Under the pieces are notes generated by a model. The model worked only from the letters and a program-made list of their open reading frames with translations, was not told the DNA's origin and did not search any database. The position numbers were made by a program, and so were the translations under genes. A stretch of 64,000 nucleotides of DNA from Desulfatitalea sp. UBA4791 (lineage in GTDB: Bacteria > Desulfobacterota > Desulfobacteria > Desulfobacterales > Desulfosarcinaceae). The stretch is taken from contig DHGT01000035.1 in NCBI GenBank assembly GCA_002402905.1, positions 48,399 to 112,398 of the forward strand. Direction: 5' to 3'. Shown one piece after another: positions 53,236-60,487 of the stretch (position 1 is the first letter of the stretch; every line of letters starts with the position of its first letter).

Positions 53236-53410
53236 TCTTTTTTTCTCCGCCTCGATCTCCTTCAGCAATTCGCTCGCCGGCGGGTCCTTCGGGTCCTGCG
53301 CCACCAGTTTACCCTGCATGGCCAATGTGAGGATCAGCTCACGCAGCTTCTTGATGCCATCGGGCGCGGCAAAGGCCGTATCAAAATGCCTATCCAGCAG
53401 TTGCCGGACA

Positions 53411-54856
53411 TCATTTTTCATGGCGGCCTCCCACGGTATCGAGGAGCGCCTTGCCCTTTTCCGTCAGGCGGTATTTCTGCAGGCGGCTTTTGGGTTTATC
53501 CGGAATCGTGTATTCCAATAATCCGGCGTTTTTAAGCCGTGGCAGGGCTTTGCGCAGATTCCCGCTGAGTTGACGATGACCCAGCGAAGCCGCGATTTCC
53601 GCGGAAGATAATGGAGTTGGGGCACAGGCGGATAGGATGTCGATATCGACTTGTGCCTCGACTTGTGCCTCGACTTGTGCCCCGACTTGTACGCTTTTCC
53701 TTTCCACGGGCAGGTGCTCCGCCAACCAAACAATGAACCGCACCCGCATCCCGATTTCGAGGATCTCCGGCTCGGGCAATCCCTGTTCCCGGGCCTCGTG
53801 GAACATGCGGCGCACACCGCTGCCCCACTGTTCGATCAGCCCCAGTTCGCGGAAAACCCGTGCGAGGACCGGATTGCGGATCTTGGAGATGCCCTGTTTC
53901 ATGTCCTCGATGGTCAGGCCCGGCAACAGGATGCCCGGGTTTTCGATTTCAATGCGGTCGTCGAAAAAGGCGATGCGCACCGGGGCACCGCGTTGGGAAT
54001 AATCAGCGTGCACCAGGGCGTTGATCACCGCTTCGCGCAGGATGGTCAGGGGGATGCTCCAGACATCCCGGCGCCGGATGTCGGAGATATCGGCGCCGCG
54101 CATGGCGTGCTTTTTTAAAAAGAGCATGATGCTCTCCACGGCCATTGGCAAATGATCGTAGAGTTCAATGTGGTCGAAGATCTTCGTCTTGTCGCGGCCG
54201 AGGAAACGGCCGCACTGCACCCAGGCGTCGGGGAAATGAAAGGTGCGCTCTTTGGCGAACAGCAGCATGGCACCCCGGGTGGGGACCGGTTTGCCCTGAT
54301 CCTTTCGCAGCAGTTTGAGGGTCAGCAGTTCACGTTGAGTCAATTCGCGGCGGCCCTTGAACAATTCCCGCGCGGCAGCAAGGTCCAGATCATCGACCGA
54401 CAATTCCGGCATGGGCATTTCGTCAAAAGCTACCCCTTCCGCGGAGCGGCGCAGTTCGGCGATCAGCTCCCGGTCCGCCTTGCGGTTGGTGGAACCGAGG
54501 CGCACATAGACGCCGTTGTCCGGTCCTTCGGACTTCAGGAAGTGGGGCCGGGAATTGCTCAGGAATACTTCGGCGATCAGCAGGGTCTGGTCCTCGACCG
54601 TGACCATTTCGATGTTTGGCACCAGACGCGGTTGGATGGCATCGGCGATGAGGTTGCACAAGCGCTCCTCTTCGTCCAGGGGCGAGGGGACGCCCACCGG
54701 TCGGCGGGTCTTGTCCTCCACGCCGATGATGACTTTGCCTCCGGCCGTGTTGGCAAAGGCGACCAGGGTCTTGAGCAGACCTTTGGGCGATGACAGGTCC
54801 CGTTTGAAATCCAGGGTCTTGCCTTCGTTGGTCGACAGGAGATCCGCGTAATCCAT
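53411..54856 (-). CDS. AlbA/Schlafen-domain ATP-binding regulator of RM island
   Basis: A 481-residue protein common inside type I restriction loci. Residues 1-130 are an AlbA_2 (Schlafen-type) domain (NEGKTLDFKRDLSSPKGLLK, FANTAGGKVIIGVED). A GHKL-type ATP-binding domain follows at about 270-380 (LREAVINALVHADYSQRG, IEIENPGILLPGLT, EQWGSGVRRMFHEAREQG). The C-terminus is a winged helix (LSSAEIAASLGHRQLSGNLR). Between them is a short tandem repeat region, AQVEAQVEAQVD. Such genes are often labelled RecG-like or transcriptional regulator; their role in the locus is not known. It abuts hsdM (1-bp overlap) and overlaps hsdS by 11 bp. Confidence 0.87.
   Translation of the reverse strand: MDYADLLSTNEGKTLDFKRDLSSPKGLLKTLVAFANTAGGKVIIGVEDKTRRPVGVPSPLDEEERLCNLIADAIQPRLVPNIEMVTVEDQTLLIAEVFLSNSRPHFLKSEGPDNGVYVRLGSTNRKADRELIAELRRSAEGVAFDEMPMPELSVDDLDLAAARELFKGRRELTQRELLTLKLLRKDQGKPVPTRGAMLLFAKERTFHFPDAWVQCGRFLGRDKTKIFDHIELYDHLPMAVESIMLFLKKHAMRGADISDIRRRDVWSIPLTILREAVINALVHADYSQRGAPVRIAFFDDRIEIENPGILLPGLTIEDMKQGISKIRNPVLARVFRELGLIEQWGSGVRRMFHEAREQGLPEPEILEIGMRVRFIVWLAEHLPVERKSVQVGAQVEAQVEAQVDIDILSACAPTPLSSAEIAASLGHRQLSGNLRKALPRLKNAGLLEYTIPDKPKSRLQKYRLTEKGKALLDTVGGRHEK
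53646..53693. repeat. 12-bp tandem repeat within AlbA-domain gene
   Basis: Four head-to-tail units of TCGACTTGTGCC (the last with two changes), encoding the AQVE repeat of the AlbA-domain protein. Copy number could vary by slippage without breaking the frame. Confidence 0.85.
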
Positions 54857-55794
54857 TATCTGCCCCCCAACGCGGCCATCAGCTCCTTTTTCAGGGCGGC
54901 CTGGGCGGCCTGGAGTTGCCGGGTGATCTCCTGGTATTCACGCATCAGCTTTTCGGGATCGCCGTTGTCCACCTTGACCTCGTGGGGGTTTTTGCAGTCG
55001 AGGTTGTAGTTGCGCGCCACCAGCTTTTGGGCCGGTTCCTTCCAGGCGTGTCGGGTGGTCTTGCGGCTTTTGCGTCCGGCGCCGCCCCACCATGCCTTTT
55101 CCAGATCGAACTCGGCGATGGTCAGGGGTTTGGAGCGCGAATAGGATTTATAGCCTTCGGGATAAGGATGCTCGAAGAACCACACTTGCTTGGTCGGCCC
55201 GCCTTTTTCAAAGAAAAGGATGTTGGTGGCGATGCTGGTGTAGGGGCTGAACACGCCTTTGGGAAGGCGCACAATAGTGTGCAGGTTGAACGCTTCCAGC
55301 AGTTCGCGTTTGAGGGTGGTTTTGACGCCTTCGCCAAACAGGAAGCCATCGGGCAGCACCACGGCGGCGCGGCCGGTGTCGTGCTTCAGCAGGTGCATGA
55401 TGAGCGCCATGAACAGGTCGGCGGTTTCCCGGGTGCCGGATTTCATGTAGTTGTAAGCGTCTTCAAAGACCGAGCCGACCACTTTGCCGTGGAGCGATAC
55501 GCCGGCCGTGGTGGCGAGCTTTTTCAGGGCCGGAAAAAGGTCGTTGTTGACGAAATCGATGAGCTCTTCACCGGTCATCCCTTCCGGGTCCTTGGCCCAG
55601 TTGGACCAGCGAAAACGGCTTTGGAGCGGCGGTTTGTAGCCTTTGACCGTCAGTTGCCACTCCTGTTCCTTGTCATCGAAAATTTTTAAAAAGAGCAGCC
55701 AGACCATCTGGCTGATGTGCTGGGCGTCGCCATCGACACCCACGTCCTTGCGCATGATATCCTGAATGGTTTTGACCAAGGTAACAATGGACAC
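54856..55794 (-). CDS. hsdM: Type I methyltransferase HsdM with internal deletion of catalytic core
   Basis: A 312-residue HsdM, against about 480-520 in the family. The N-terminal helical domain is intact (MSIVTLVKTIQDIMRKDVGV ... FVNNDLFPALKKL ... SVFEDAYNYMKSGT). At residue 121/122 (near 55431) it jumps straight to RETADLFMALIMHLLKHDTG, VVLPDGFLFGEGVKTTLKREL and the C-terminal RNYNLDCKNPHEV segment. In family members about 190 residues lie between MKSGT and RTRETADLF, including the SAM-binding DPACGTGGF and the catalytic NPPF. Neither is present anywhere in this protein. The deletion keeps the frame. It cannot methylate as read. Confidence 0.9.
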   Translation of the reverse strand: MSIVTLVKTIQDIMRKDVGVDGDAQHISQMVWLLFLKIFDDKEQEWQLTVKGYKPPLQSRFRWSNWAKDPEGMTGEELIDFVNNDLFPALKKLATTAGVSLHGKVVGSVFEDAYNYMKSGTRETADLFMALIMHLLKHDTGRAAVVLPDGFLFGEGVKTTLKRELLEAFNLHTIVRLPKGVFSPYTSIATNILFFEKGGPTKQVWFFEHPYPEGYKSYSRSKPLTIAEFDLEKAWWGGAGRKSRKTTRHAWKEPAQKLVARNYNLDCKNPHEVKVDNGDPEKLMREYQEITRQLQAAQAALKKELMAALGGR

Positions 55795-55818
55795 AGATCG
55801 AACTCCGATAGTTGTATG

Positions 55819-57960
55819 TTATGCGCTGTATAGCGCCTGTTCCAGTTCCTGCAGGGCGTCCTGATAGCCGTTGAGCCCCCCAAAGGCATTGATGATTTCA
55901 ATGGGGGTGCCGATTTGGGTAAAGGGTGCTACCGATAGAACTTGCGGGGTTTCGATATGCACAACCCCTTCATCGGCATATTTGTCCAGCAGGGCATCGA
56001 TCACGCGTCGGGCCTGATTGCCATACTTTGTAAAATAGTTGCGCTTTTTGACCTGTTGGGCACGTTCCCTGCGGGTCAGCGGCGGCTGGTCCCAGGCCAC
56101 ATGGCAGACCAGATCGAAGGGATCGCAATCCCGGCCGATTTCTTCGGCCAGCGCATCGAAAAAAACGCCCTGGTCGGTCAGTTCCTCGATGATGGCCTGT
56201 TTGCGTTCGGCATGGCTCCAGCGCCTAAGAAAGTCATCCAGCGAAGCAAATTCTTTGACCAGGGCTTTACGTGTGTAATCCTTCAACGATTCGGTGATCA
56301 GCTTGCCGTTGGCGTCGAAATACTGCACCCGCTCGGCGACCACTTTGACTTCGACATTGGCGACCACATAGCGCCGCACACCGGGCTGATTTTCATTTGG
56401 GTCGGGCTGGGCCACAGGGGACCATTCCTGGTCTTCGCCTTCCGGATAAGCCGAACCGGCTTCCATACCCGTCTCTTCGGGCTGATCGGGCGGCACGGGC
56501 GATTCGCCGCCTTTGGGCTCATAAATCTGCACGGGGTCGCCGTCAAAATCGGGATCGGCAAAGAGCTCGGTGGCCTTTTTAAAGTCGATGATGGTGAAGT
56601 AGTACTTCCCAAAGTCCTCGTTAAGGTCTTGGTTTTCATTGACCAACGCCTGACGCATGCGTTCGGCGTGATCGATGTTTTCACAAAAGACGATGGTTTT
56701 GTCGAATCGGTTGGTCTGGCGCAGGAATTCACTGATCTTTTTAGCCACCAGTCCGGTGCGTTTTTCCAGCACCAGGGTCCTGTCGAAATCTTTCTGATTG
56801 TAGATGCGGTCTTCGATCTCGTTGCCGTACTTATCCAGCATGCCTTTGTCCGGCCGCCAGCCGGACAAGTCTTTGTCTATATCGATGCGTACCACTTTAT
56901 AGGGGGCCAGAAAGCCATCGTCGATACCTTGTCTGAGCGAGTAGGTGTAGATTGGGTCACCGAAATAGTCGATATTGGAAACCGTCTTAGTTTCCTTGGG
57001 CGTCGCGGTCAGGCCGATCTGAGTGGCGGACGAAAAATATTCCAGGATCTCGCGCCAGGCCGAATCAGCGGCGGCACTGCCGCGATGGCACTCGTCGACC
57101 ACAATCAAATCGAAAAATTCCGGACTGAACTGTTTATAGATGTTCTTCTCTTCTTCAGTGCCGGTGACGGCTTGATAGAGCGACAGGTAAATTTCATAGG
57201 ATTTATTGGCCTGACGTTTCTGGATCTTGGTCATGGCCGATCCGAAGGGCTTGAAATCGTTGGTCATGGTCTGGTCGACCAGAATGTTGCGATCGGCCAG
57301 GAACAGGATGCGCTTCTTGGCTTTGGATCTCCAGAGGCGCCAAATGATTTGAAAGGCGGTGAAAGTCTTGCCGGTGCCGGTAGCCATTACCAGCAAAATT
57401 CGGTTCTTACCGCGGGCAATGGCTTCAATGGTTTGGTTGATAGCCGTAATCTGGTAGTAGCGCGGTGTCTTGTCGCTGCCGTCGCTGTGGTAATCTTGGG
57501 TAACCAGTGTGTTTTGCCGCTCGTCCAGGCCGCGATGCGAGGCCCACCATTGCCAGAGTGCTTGCGCAGAGGGGAATTCGTTCAGCGCCAGTTCCCGTTC
57601 GATGGCGCCATAAGTGGCGATTTTGTTGTGAAACAGGAAGCCATCGCCATTGGAGCTGAACACAAAAGGCACCTGTAACATGTCGGCGTAAACCAATCCC
57701 TGCTGCATACCGTCACCCACTGAGTGGTTGTTGTCTTTAGCTTCAATGACAGCGACCGGGATATTGGGCTTGTGAAATAAAACATAATCGGCGCGTTTGT
57801 GCTTGGCCCGGGTATGCAGTTTGCCTCGAATGATGACCCGTCCTCTGGTTAATGGGAATTCCTCGCGAACCTGGGTTGCGATATCCCAACCGGCCTGCTC
57901 CAGGGCTGGCGTGATGTACTTTGTGCAGACATCGCGTTCTGAAAGCTGCTTCTTATCCAT
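55819..57960 (-). CDS. hsdR: Type I restriction subunit HsdR with helicase motifs V-VI deleted
   Basis: A 713-residue HsdR of the EcoEI type. The nuclease site is intact (RADYVLFHKPNIPVAVIEAK). Helicase motifs I to IV are present: LVMATGTGKTFTAFQ, VVDECHRGS, IGLTATP and TIVFCENIDHAERMRQAL. At residue 446/447 (near 56622) the protein passes from VNENQDL directly to NEDFGKYYFTIIDFKKATEL. Relatives have about 75 more residues there, containing LTTGVDA (motif V) and IIGRGTRI (motif VI). The rest, including the C-terminal domain that contacts HsdM, is normal. The gap is in frame. Translocation by the motor should be lost although the nuclease site remains. Confidence 0.88.
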   Translation of the reverse strand: MDKKQLSERDVCTKYITPALEQAGWDIATQVREEFPLTRGRVIIRGKLHTRAKHKRADYVLFHKPNIPVAVIEAKDNNHSVGDGMQQGLVYADMLQVPFVFSSNGDGFLFHNKIATYGAIERELALNEFPSAQALWQWWASHRGLDERQNTLVTQDYHSDGSDKTPRYYQITAINQTIEAIARGKNRILLVMATGTGKTFTAFQIIWRLWRSKAKKRILFLADRNILVDQTMTNDFKPFGSAMTKIQKRQANKSYEIYLSLYQAVTGTEEEKNIYKQFSPEFFDLIVVDECHRGSAAADSAWREILEYFSSATQIGLTATPKETKTVSNIDYFGDPIYTYSLRQGIDDGFLAPYKVVRIDIDKDLSGWRPDKGMLDKYGNEIEDRIYNQKDFDRTLVLEKRTGLVAKKISEFLRQTNRFDKTIVFCENIDHAERMRQALVNENQDLNEDFGKYYFTIIDFKKATELFADPDFDGDPVQIYEPKGGESPVPPDQPEETGMEAGSAYPEGEDQEWSPVAQPDPNENQPGVRRYVVANVEVKVVAERVQYFDANGKLITESLKDYTRKALVKEFASLDDFLRRWSHAERKQAIIEELTDQGVFFDALAEEIGRDCDPFDLVCHVAWDQPPLTRRERAQQVKKRNYFTKYGNQARRVIDALLDKYADEGVVHIETPQVLSVAPFTQIGTPIEIINAFGGLNGYQDALQELEQALYSA

Positions 57961-58315
57961 GATTCAGGGGTAATTCACTAAGCTGAAAGATGGGGCACGT
58001 GGAATCGCAACCAACTTTTGCATATCGGCTTTATCTTTCTATTCGGCACATTAGGATTTTTTGGGGCCAATCTGCAAGTAAAAATGCCGTTATTAAAACC
58101 AGCCAGACCCAAAAAGAAAGATCTTTCGTGGACAGCAAATGAGAACCGGACCGCGACCGAGATCTATTTGCATTCTATCGGTGAATCCGAGCGCCAGGCG
58201 ATGACTGTTTTTTGGAGGAGCGTTTCGAACATTTTTCACACACAGAGTCACACACAGACTCTCTCGTGAAAAAAAAGGGTCACAGCAAAAAAGCTGCAAC
58301 CCCTTGATTTTGAAT
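57961..58315. other. Non-coding island edge with repeat remnants
   Basis: About 355 bases upstream of hsdR. It should hold the hsdR promoter. I see no credible gene. At 58232-58257 the sequence TTTTTCACACACAG-AG-TCACACACAG recurs with two differences at 58473-58498, on the far side of the tRNA fragment, showing layered junctions. Confidence 0.45.
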
Positions 58316-58361
58316 TGGCTGGGGGACGAGGATTCGAACCTCGGCAGACGGAGTCAGAGTC
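58316..58361 (-). pseudogene. tRNA-Gln(CUG) 3' fragment (att-like)
   Basis: Read on the minus strand: anticodon loop and 3' stem GACTCTGACTCCGTC, T-arm CGAGGTTCGAATCCTCG, acceptor strand TCCCCCA, discriminator G and encoded CCA. The sequence upstream (GGGGGTATT) has no D-arm and no matching 5' acceptor TGGGGGA, so only the part from the anticodon arm to the 3' end exists. This is the usual core left by a tyrosine recombinase that integrates into a tRNA gene. The orientation predicts an intact tRNA-Gln to the right, beyond the window. Confidence 0.82.
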
Positions 58362-58443
58362 AATACCCCCGAGTTTCCTAACCTCCTAAAATTGCAGCAA
58401 CATATTGAAACTATTTAACATACAATTTTTACATTTTTGTCTA

Positions 58444-58481
58444 TTTTACACGTTTTGGTCAGTTTTGGAAGCTTTTTCACA
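58444..58481. repeat. 38-bp direct repeat, right boundary of island
   Basis: Matches 51322-51359 at 36 of 38 positions (core GTTTTGGAAGCTTTTTCACA). Together with the tRNA-Gln fragment 80 bp to its left it marks the right end of the restriction island. Confidence 0.72.
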
Positions 58482-58595
58482 CACAAATTCACACACAGGA
58501 TTCTATCTATTTGGTCACCACGGAGCTGTTTAAATCACCCATCTCACCACCCAATAAACGGCGTACCCGACGCCCAGGCCAAGGGGCAACATGAT

Positions 58596-58701
58596 TCACG
58601 GCCGGCACAGGGACGTCTCTCTGAATTTCCAGTTGTAGACCTCGACTGCGAAAATACCGGATATGATGCCTATGATTTTGGGGAGCATGTGCTGAAGTCA
58701 T
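58596..58701 (-). pseudogene. Small membrane peptide, degenerate copy
   Basis: Related to the 40-residue gene at 59492-59614. It starts MTSAHAP on the minus strand; one base later the frame KIIGIISGIFAVEVYNWKFR-ETSLCRP and stop is found, matching KITGIITGILTVGIYAWKFR-ETSLCRP of the other copy. One extra base in the CCCC run breaks this copy. Its ATG overlaps the stop of the RHH gene (ATGA), so the two were translationally coupled. Confidence 0.6.
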
Positions 58702-58874
58702 CTTGTTGTTCTTCCTCCCAACAACGCATCCAGGGCTTCGATGACAACACCTGTGACGGTGTTACCATGTTCATCAGCGTATTTCTGCGCTCTTTCGATC
58801 AGCCGGCATGGAACATTGATAACGATTTGCTCGGTATCGCCTGAACATACGATCGGATCAGTTTTTTCTGGCAT
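58698..58874 (-). CDS. Small ribbon-helix-helix-like protein
   Basis: A 58-residue protein. A strand IVINVPCRLIERAQKYADEH is followed by a turn and the helix TVTGVVIEALDALLGG, the pattern of ribbon-helix-helix (CopG/Arc-like) DNA-binding proteins such as antitoxins and plasmid repressors. It overlaps (ATGA) a broken 40-residue membrane-peptide gene, a pairing that recalls regulator-effector or toxin-antitoxin units. The ribosome site is not strong. The DNA target is unknown. Confidence 0.62.
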   Translation of the reverse strand: MPEKTDPIVCSGDTEQIVINVPCRLIERAQKYADEHGNTVTGVVIEALDALLGGRTTR

Positions 58875-58899
58875 TTGGGGGCCCTAATTTTTCAGAGTT

Positions 58900-59433
58900 T
58901 CAATTCTCAGCATCACTAAGCCGGTTTATCAACGGCCCACCGGAGCGCCACACCCAGCAGGTATTTTCCATACTCTGTGAGATCATTTCTGGAGTTTTAT
59001 ATTTTCGATCCATCCCGCTAAAGATCCCCTGAAAAGCAGCCGGGGCCATAGCAGTCATCAACGCGACCAGATGAACGCATCCTTTAACACCGCCGGCCAG
59101 TTTCTTTACCTTGGATGTGAACCCGGAAGCGATCCGCATCCCTTTTATTGGTTCAAGACAGTTGATCGTCTCGATGCAAAATTCATTCGGAAGCGTGGGC
59201 ATCTCAACTTCGATATCCTCGATGATCAAATCGGGTCCCTTCACCTGCATCCGTATGATCATGTGGTGAATGGTTCCAGGCGGCAATAGTTTCCCGGTTG
59301 GACCATATGCATCTGCCAGACGGCTGTCTTTCAAAACGCCTTCGACAATGAAGGTTTCCGATGTGCATTTGTACGTGGCGACGTCAATTTGTCGGGTATG
59401 GATTTTCTGAAAGGTAGTCCTGTCAAAATTCAT
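58900..59433 (-). CDS. DUF2889 family protein
   Basis: A 177-residue protein with the DUF2889 pattern: VATYKCTSETFIVEGVLKDS, LLPPGTIHHMIIRMQV, LIIEDIEVEMPTLPNEFC, then GMRIASGFTSKVKKLAGGVK followed by GCVHLVALMTAMAPAAFQGI. The family is widespread in Proteobacteria and often lies near oxygenase- or dioxygenase-type genes, but its function is unknown. I start at MNFDRTTF, which follows AAAGGATG; a TTG start at 59454 is possible. The surroundings are degenerate, yet this gene appears intact. Confidence 0.82.
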   Translation of the reverse strand: MNFDRTTFQKIHTRQIDVATYKCTSETFIVEGVLKDSRLADAYGPTGKLLPPGTIHHMIIRMQVKGPDLIIEDIEVEMPTLPNEFCIETINCLEPIKGMRIASGFTSKVKKLAGGVKGCVHLVALMTAMAPAAFQGIFSGMDRKYKTPEMISQSMENTCWVWRSGGPLINRLSDAEN

Positions 59434-59491
59434 GATGTCATCCTTTGTCCCCAATTATCGGCATATAGTTTCATTTCAATTTCCATATTAT

Positions 59492-59614
59492 TCATGGGCG
59501 GCATAGGGATGTCTCTCTGAATTTCCACGCATAGATGCCGACTGTGAGGATGCCGGTTATGATGCCGGTGATTTTGGGATGCGGGGTGTTAATGCCTTTT
59601 TGGGCAGCAGTCAT
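59492..59614 (-). CDS. 40-residue single-helix membrane peptide
   Basis: MTAAQKGINTPHP, then a helix KITGIITGILTVGIYAWKF and the tail RETSLCRP. It has one predicted transmembrane segment with a positively charged end. A broken homologue lies about 0.9 kb away at 58596-58701. Its start overlaps the 3' end of the frameshifted response-regulator gene by 26 bp in another frame. No family is recognised; conservation of the two copies, including their stop, argues that it is or was translated. Confidence 0.5.
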   Translation of the reverse strand: MTAAQKGINTPHPKITGIITGILTVGIYAWKFRETSLCRP

Positions 59615-59962
59615 TAATAATTTCCAAAAAATCATCAAGATCAAACGGTTTTTTCATAAATGCCGCTGCACCAAACTTGCAAGCGATTGGCCTGATTCTT
59701 CAGGTTGGTATCCAGTCATGACGACAACTGGGGGACCTTCGCAAGATTTTACAAGGCTTGTAAAATTCAAACCATTTAAGCCGGGTTGATGGATCCCGGT
59801 AACGATACAGTCAAAACCCTGCCATTGCCAGTCCGACAACCAAATGACATCCTCGGCGCCCATAGCGACGGTCACTTCATATCCGTTCATTTCCAACCAT
59901 TCTTTAAGTGCATCGCGAATGGCCTGCTCGTCATCGACTATGAGAATACGATACCTGTTCAT
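59589..59962 (-). pseudogene. Degenerate response regulator (receiver only)
   Basis: A single receiver domain: MNRYRILIVDDEQAIRDALK, VVVMTGYQPEESG, then after a frameshift near 59690 CKFGAAAFMKKPFDLDDFLE to IINDCCPKRH. The acidic pair (DDE), the Thr and the Lys-Pro (KKPF) are conserved, but the phospho-acceptor segment reads CIVTGIHQPGLNG where families have D followed by x-M-P-x-x-D/N-G; Gly replaces Asp. Hence it cannot be phosphorylated normally, and the frame is broken. It may be a decaying remnant. Confidence 0.72.
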
Positions 59963-59983
59963 GTCAACAACCTTAGCAATCTT

Positions 59984-60487
59984 TCAACCAGCCAGGTTAC
60001 TGCCCTGCACTTCCTTAATCAACCCATCCTCCAGTCGATACTCGTTCATTACCTCGATCAGCACGCCGTGAGCGTATTTCGGATGTATCCAGATAAGTTG
60101 CAACTTCGGGTTGCTGCCGTCCTTAAGGAAATTATCGCCGTGCAGCTGCACCTTCTGCTCTTTAAGTTCTCGAAAGGTATCCTCAAGATGGCCCGTGGTA
60201 AAAGCAATGTGGTGAACGCCCTCTCCATGGTCTGCCAATCGCTGCGCGGCAGCCGAATCGTCGTTTATCGGCTGTAAGAGCTGAATATCGCAGGCCTCAC
60301 CAATGGCGGGAAAGAAGGCCGTCAGATAATGGTCATTGCCCATGCGCCCTTCCTGCTTGACAACTTTCTTCTCGAGCATCTGCGGCGCCACGGCCTTCAA
60401 GATGCGGGTATAATGTTCTATGGCCGCATCGATATCCTTTACCAGTATGCAAATATGCGCAAACCGGTGTTTAGTTGCTCTGGGCAT
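59984..60487 (-). CDS. VOC (glyoxalase/bleomycin-resistance) family protein
   Basis: A 167-residue protein with two beta-alpha-beta-beta-beta units: HRFAHICILVKDIDAAIEHY near the N-terminus and GVHHIAFTTGHLEDTFRELK in the second half. The first-strand His (AHICILV), the second-half His (HHIAF) and a final Glu (GVLIEVMNEY) are the usual metal ligands. It resembles methylmalonyl-CoA epimerase in pattern but is longer. It may be a metal-dependent isomerase or lyase; its substrate is not known. I start at MPRATKHR. Confidence 0.8.
   Translation of the reverse strand: MPRATKHRFAHICILVKDIDAAIEHYTRILKAVAPQMLEKKVVKQEGRMGNDHYLTAFFPAIGEACDIQLLQPINDDSAAAQRLADHGEGVHHIAFTTGHLEDTFRELKEQKVQLHGDNFLKDGSNPKLQLIWIHPKYAHGVLIEVMNEYRLEDGLIKEVQGSNLAG

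Larger units (their letters stand above)
51693..53421 (-). pseudogene. hsdS: Type I restriction specificity subunit HsdS, frameshifted
   Basis: DNA-recognition subunit of a type I system. The 5' part (53421-53197) encodes MKNDVRQLLDRHFDTAFAAP and the helix GIKKLRELILTLAMQGKLVA ending LLKEIEAEKKRL, then runs into the mini-repeat (TRRREGEKCED) and stops. In the next frame the protein resumes with KIKELPTIKPEEVPYELPEG. Two target-recognition domains follow, each opening EEPYELPEGW or its like, with conserved coiled coils, and each ending PLPPLPEQNRIVAKIDEL or PIPPLPEQHRIVAKIDQL. A second mini-repeat is read in frame inside the linker (SASFASSRLRVSQ). The frameshift separates the first helix from the domains, so the subunit is probably inactive. 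Confidence 0.85.

Noticed and set aside
53646..53693. CRISPR-like short repeats
   Set aside because: The units are 12 bp, contiguous, without spacers, and lie inside a coding frame; it is a tandem repeat. No CRISPR array was seen anywhere in the window.
54856..57960. A complete, functional type I restriction-modification system
   Set aside because: HsdM has no DPACGTGGF or NPPF, HsdR has no motifs V and VI, and HsdS is frameshifted, so it cannot be called functional from this sequence.
58316..58361. Intact tRNA-Gln gene
   Set aside because: Only the anticodon arm to the 3' end exists; the 5' acceptor strand and D-arm are missing from the upstream sequence.
58507..58701. 64-codon minus-strand frame beginning MTSAHAPQNH
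   Set aside because: It shares the start of the degenerate membrane peptide but runs in the wrong frame after one base; the conserved helix is in the other frame.
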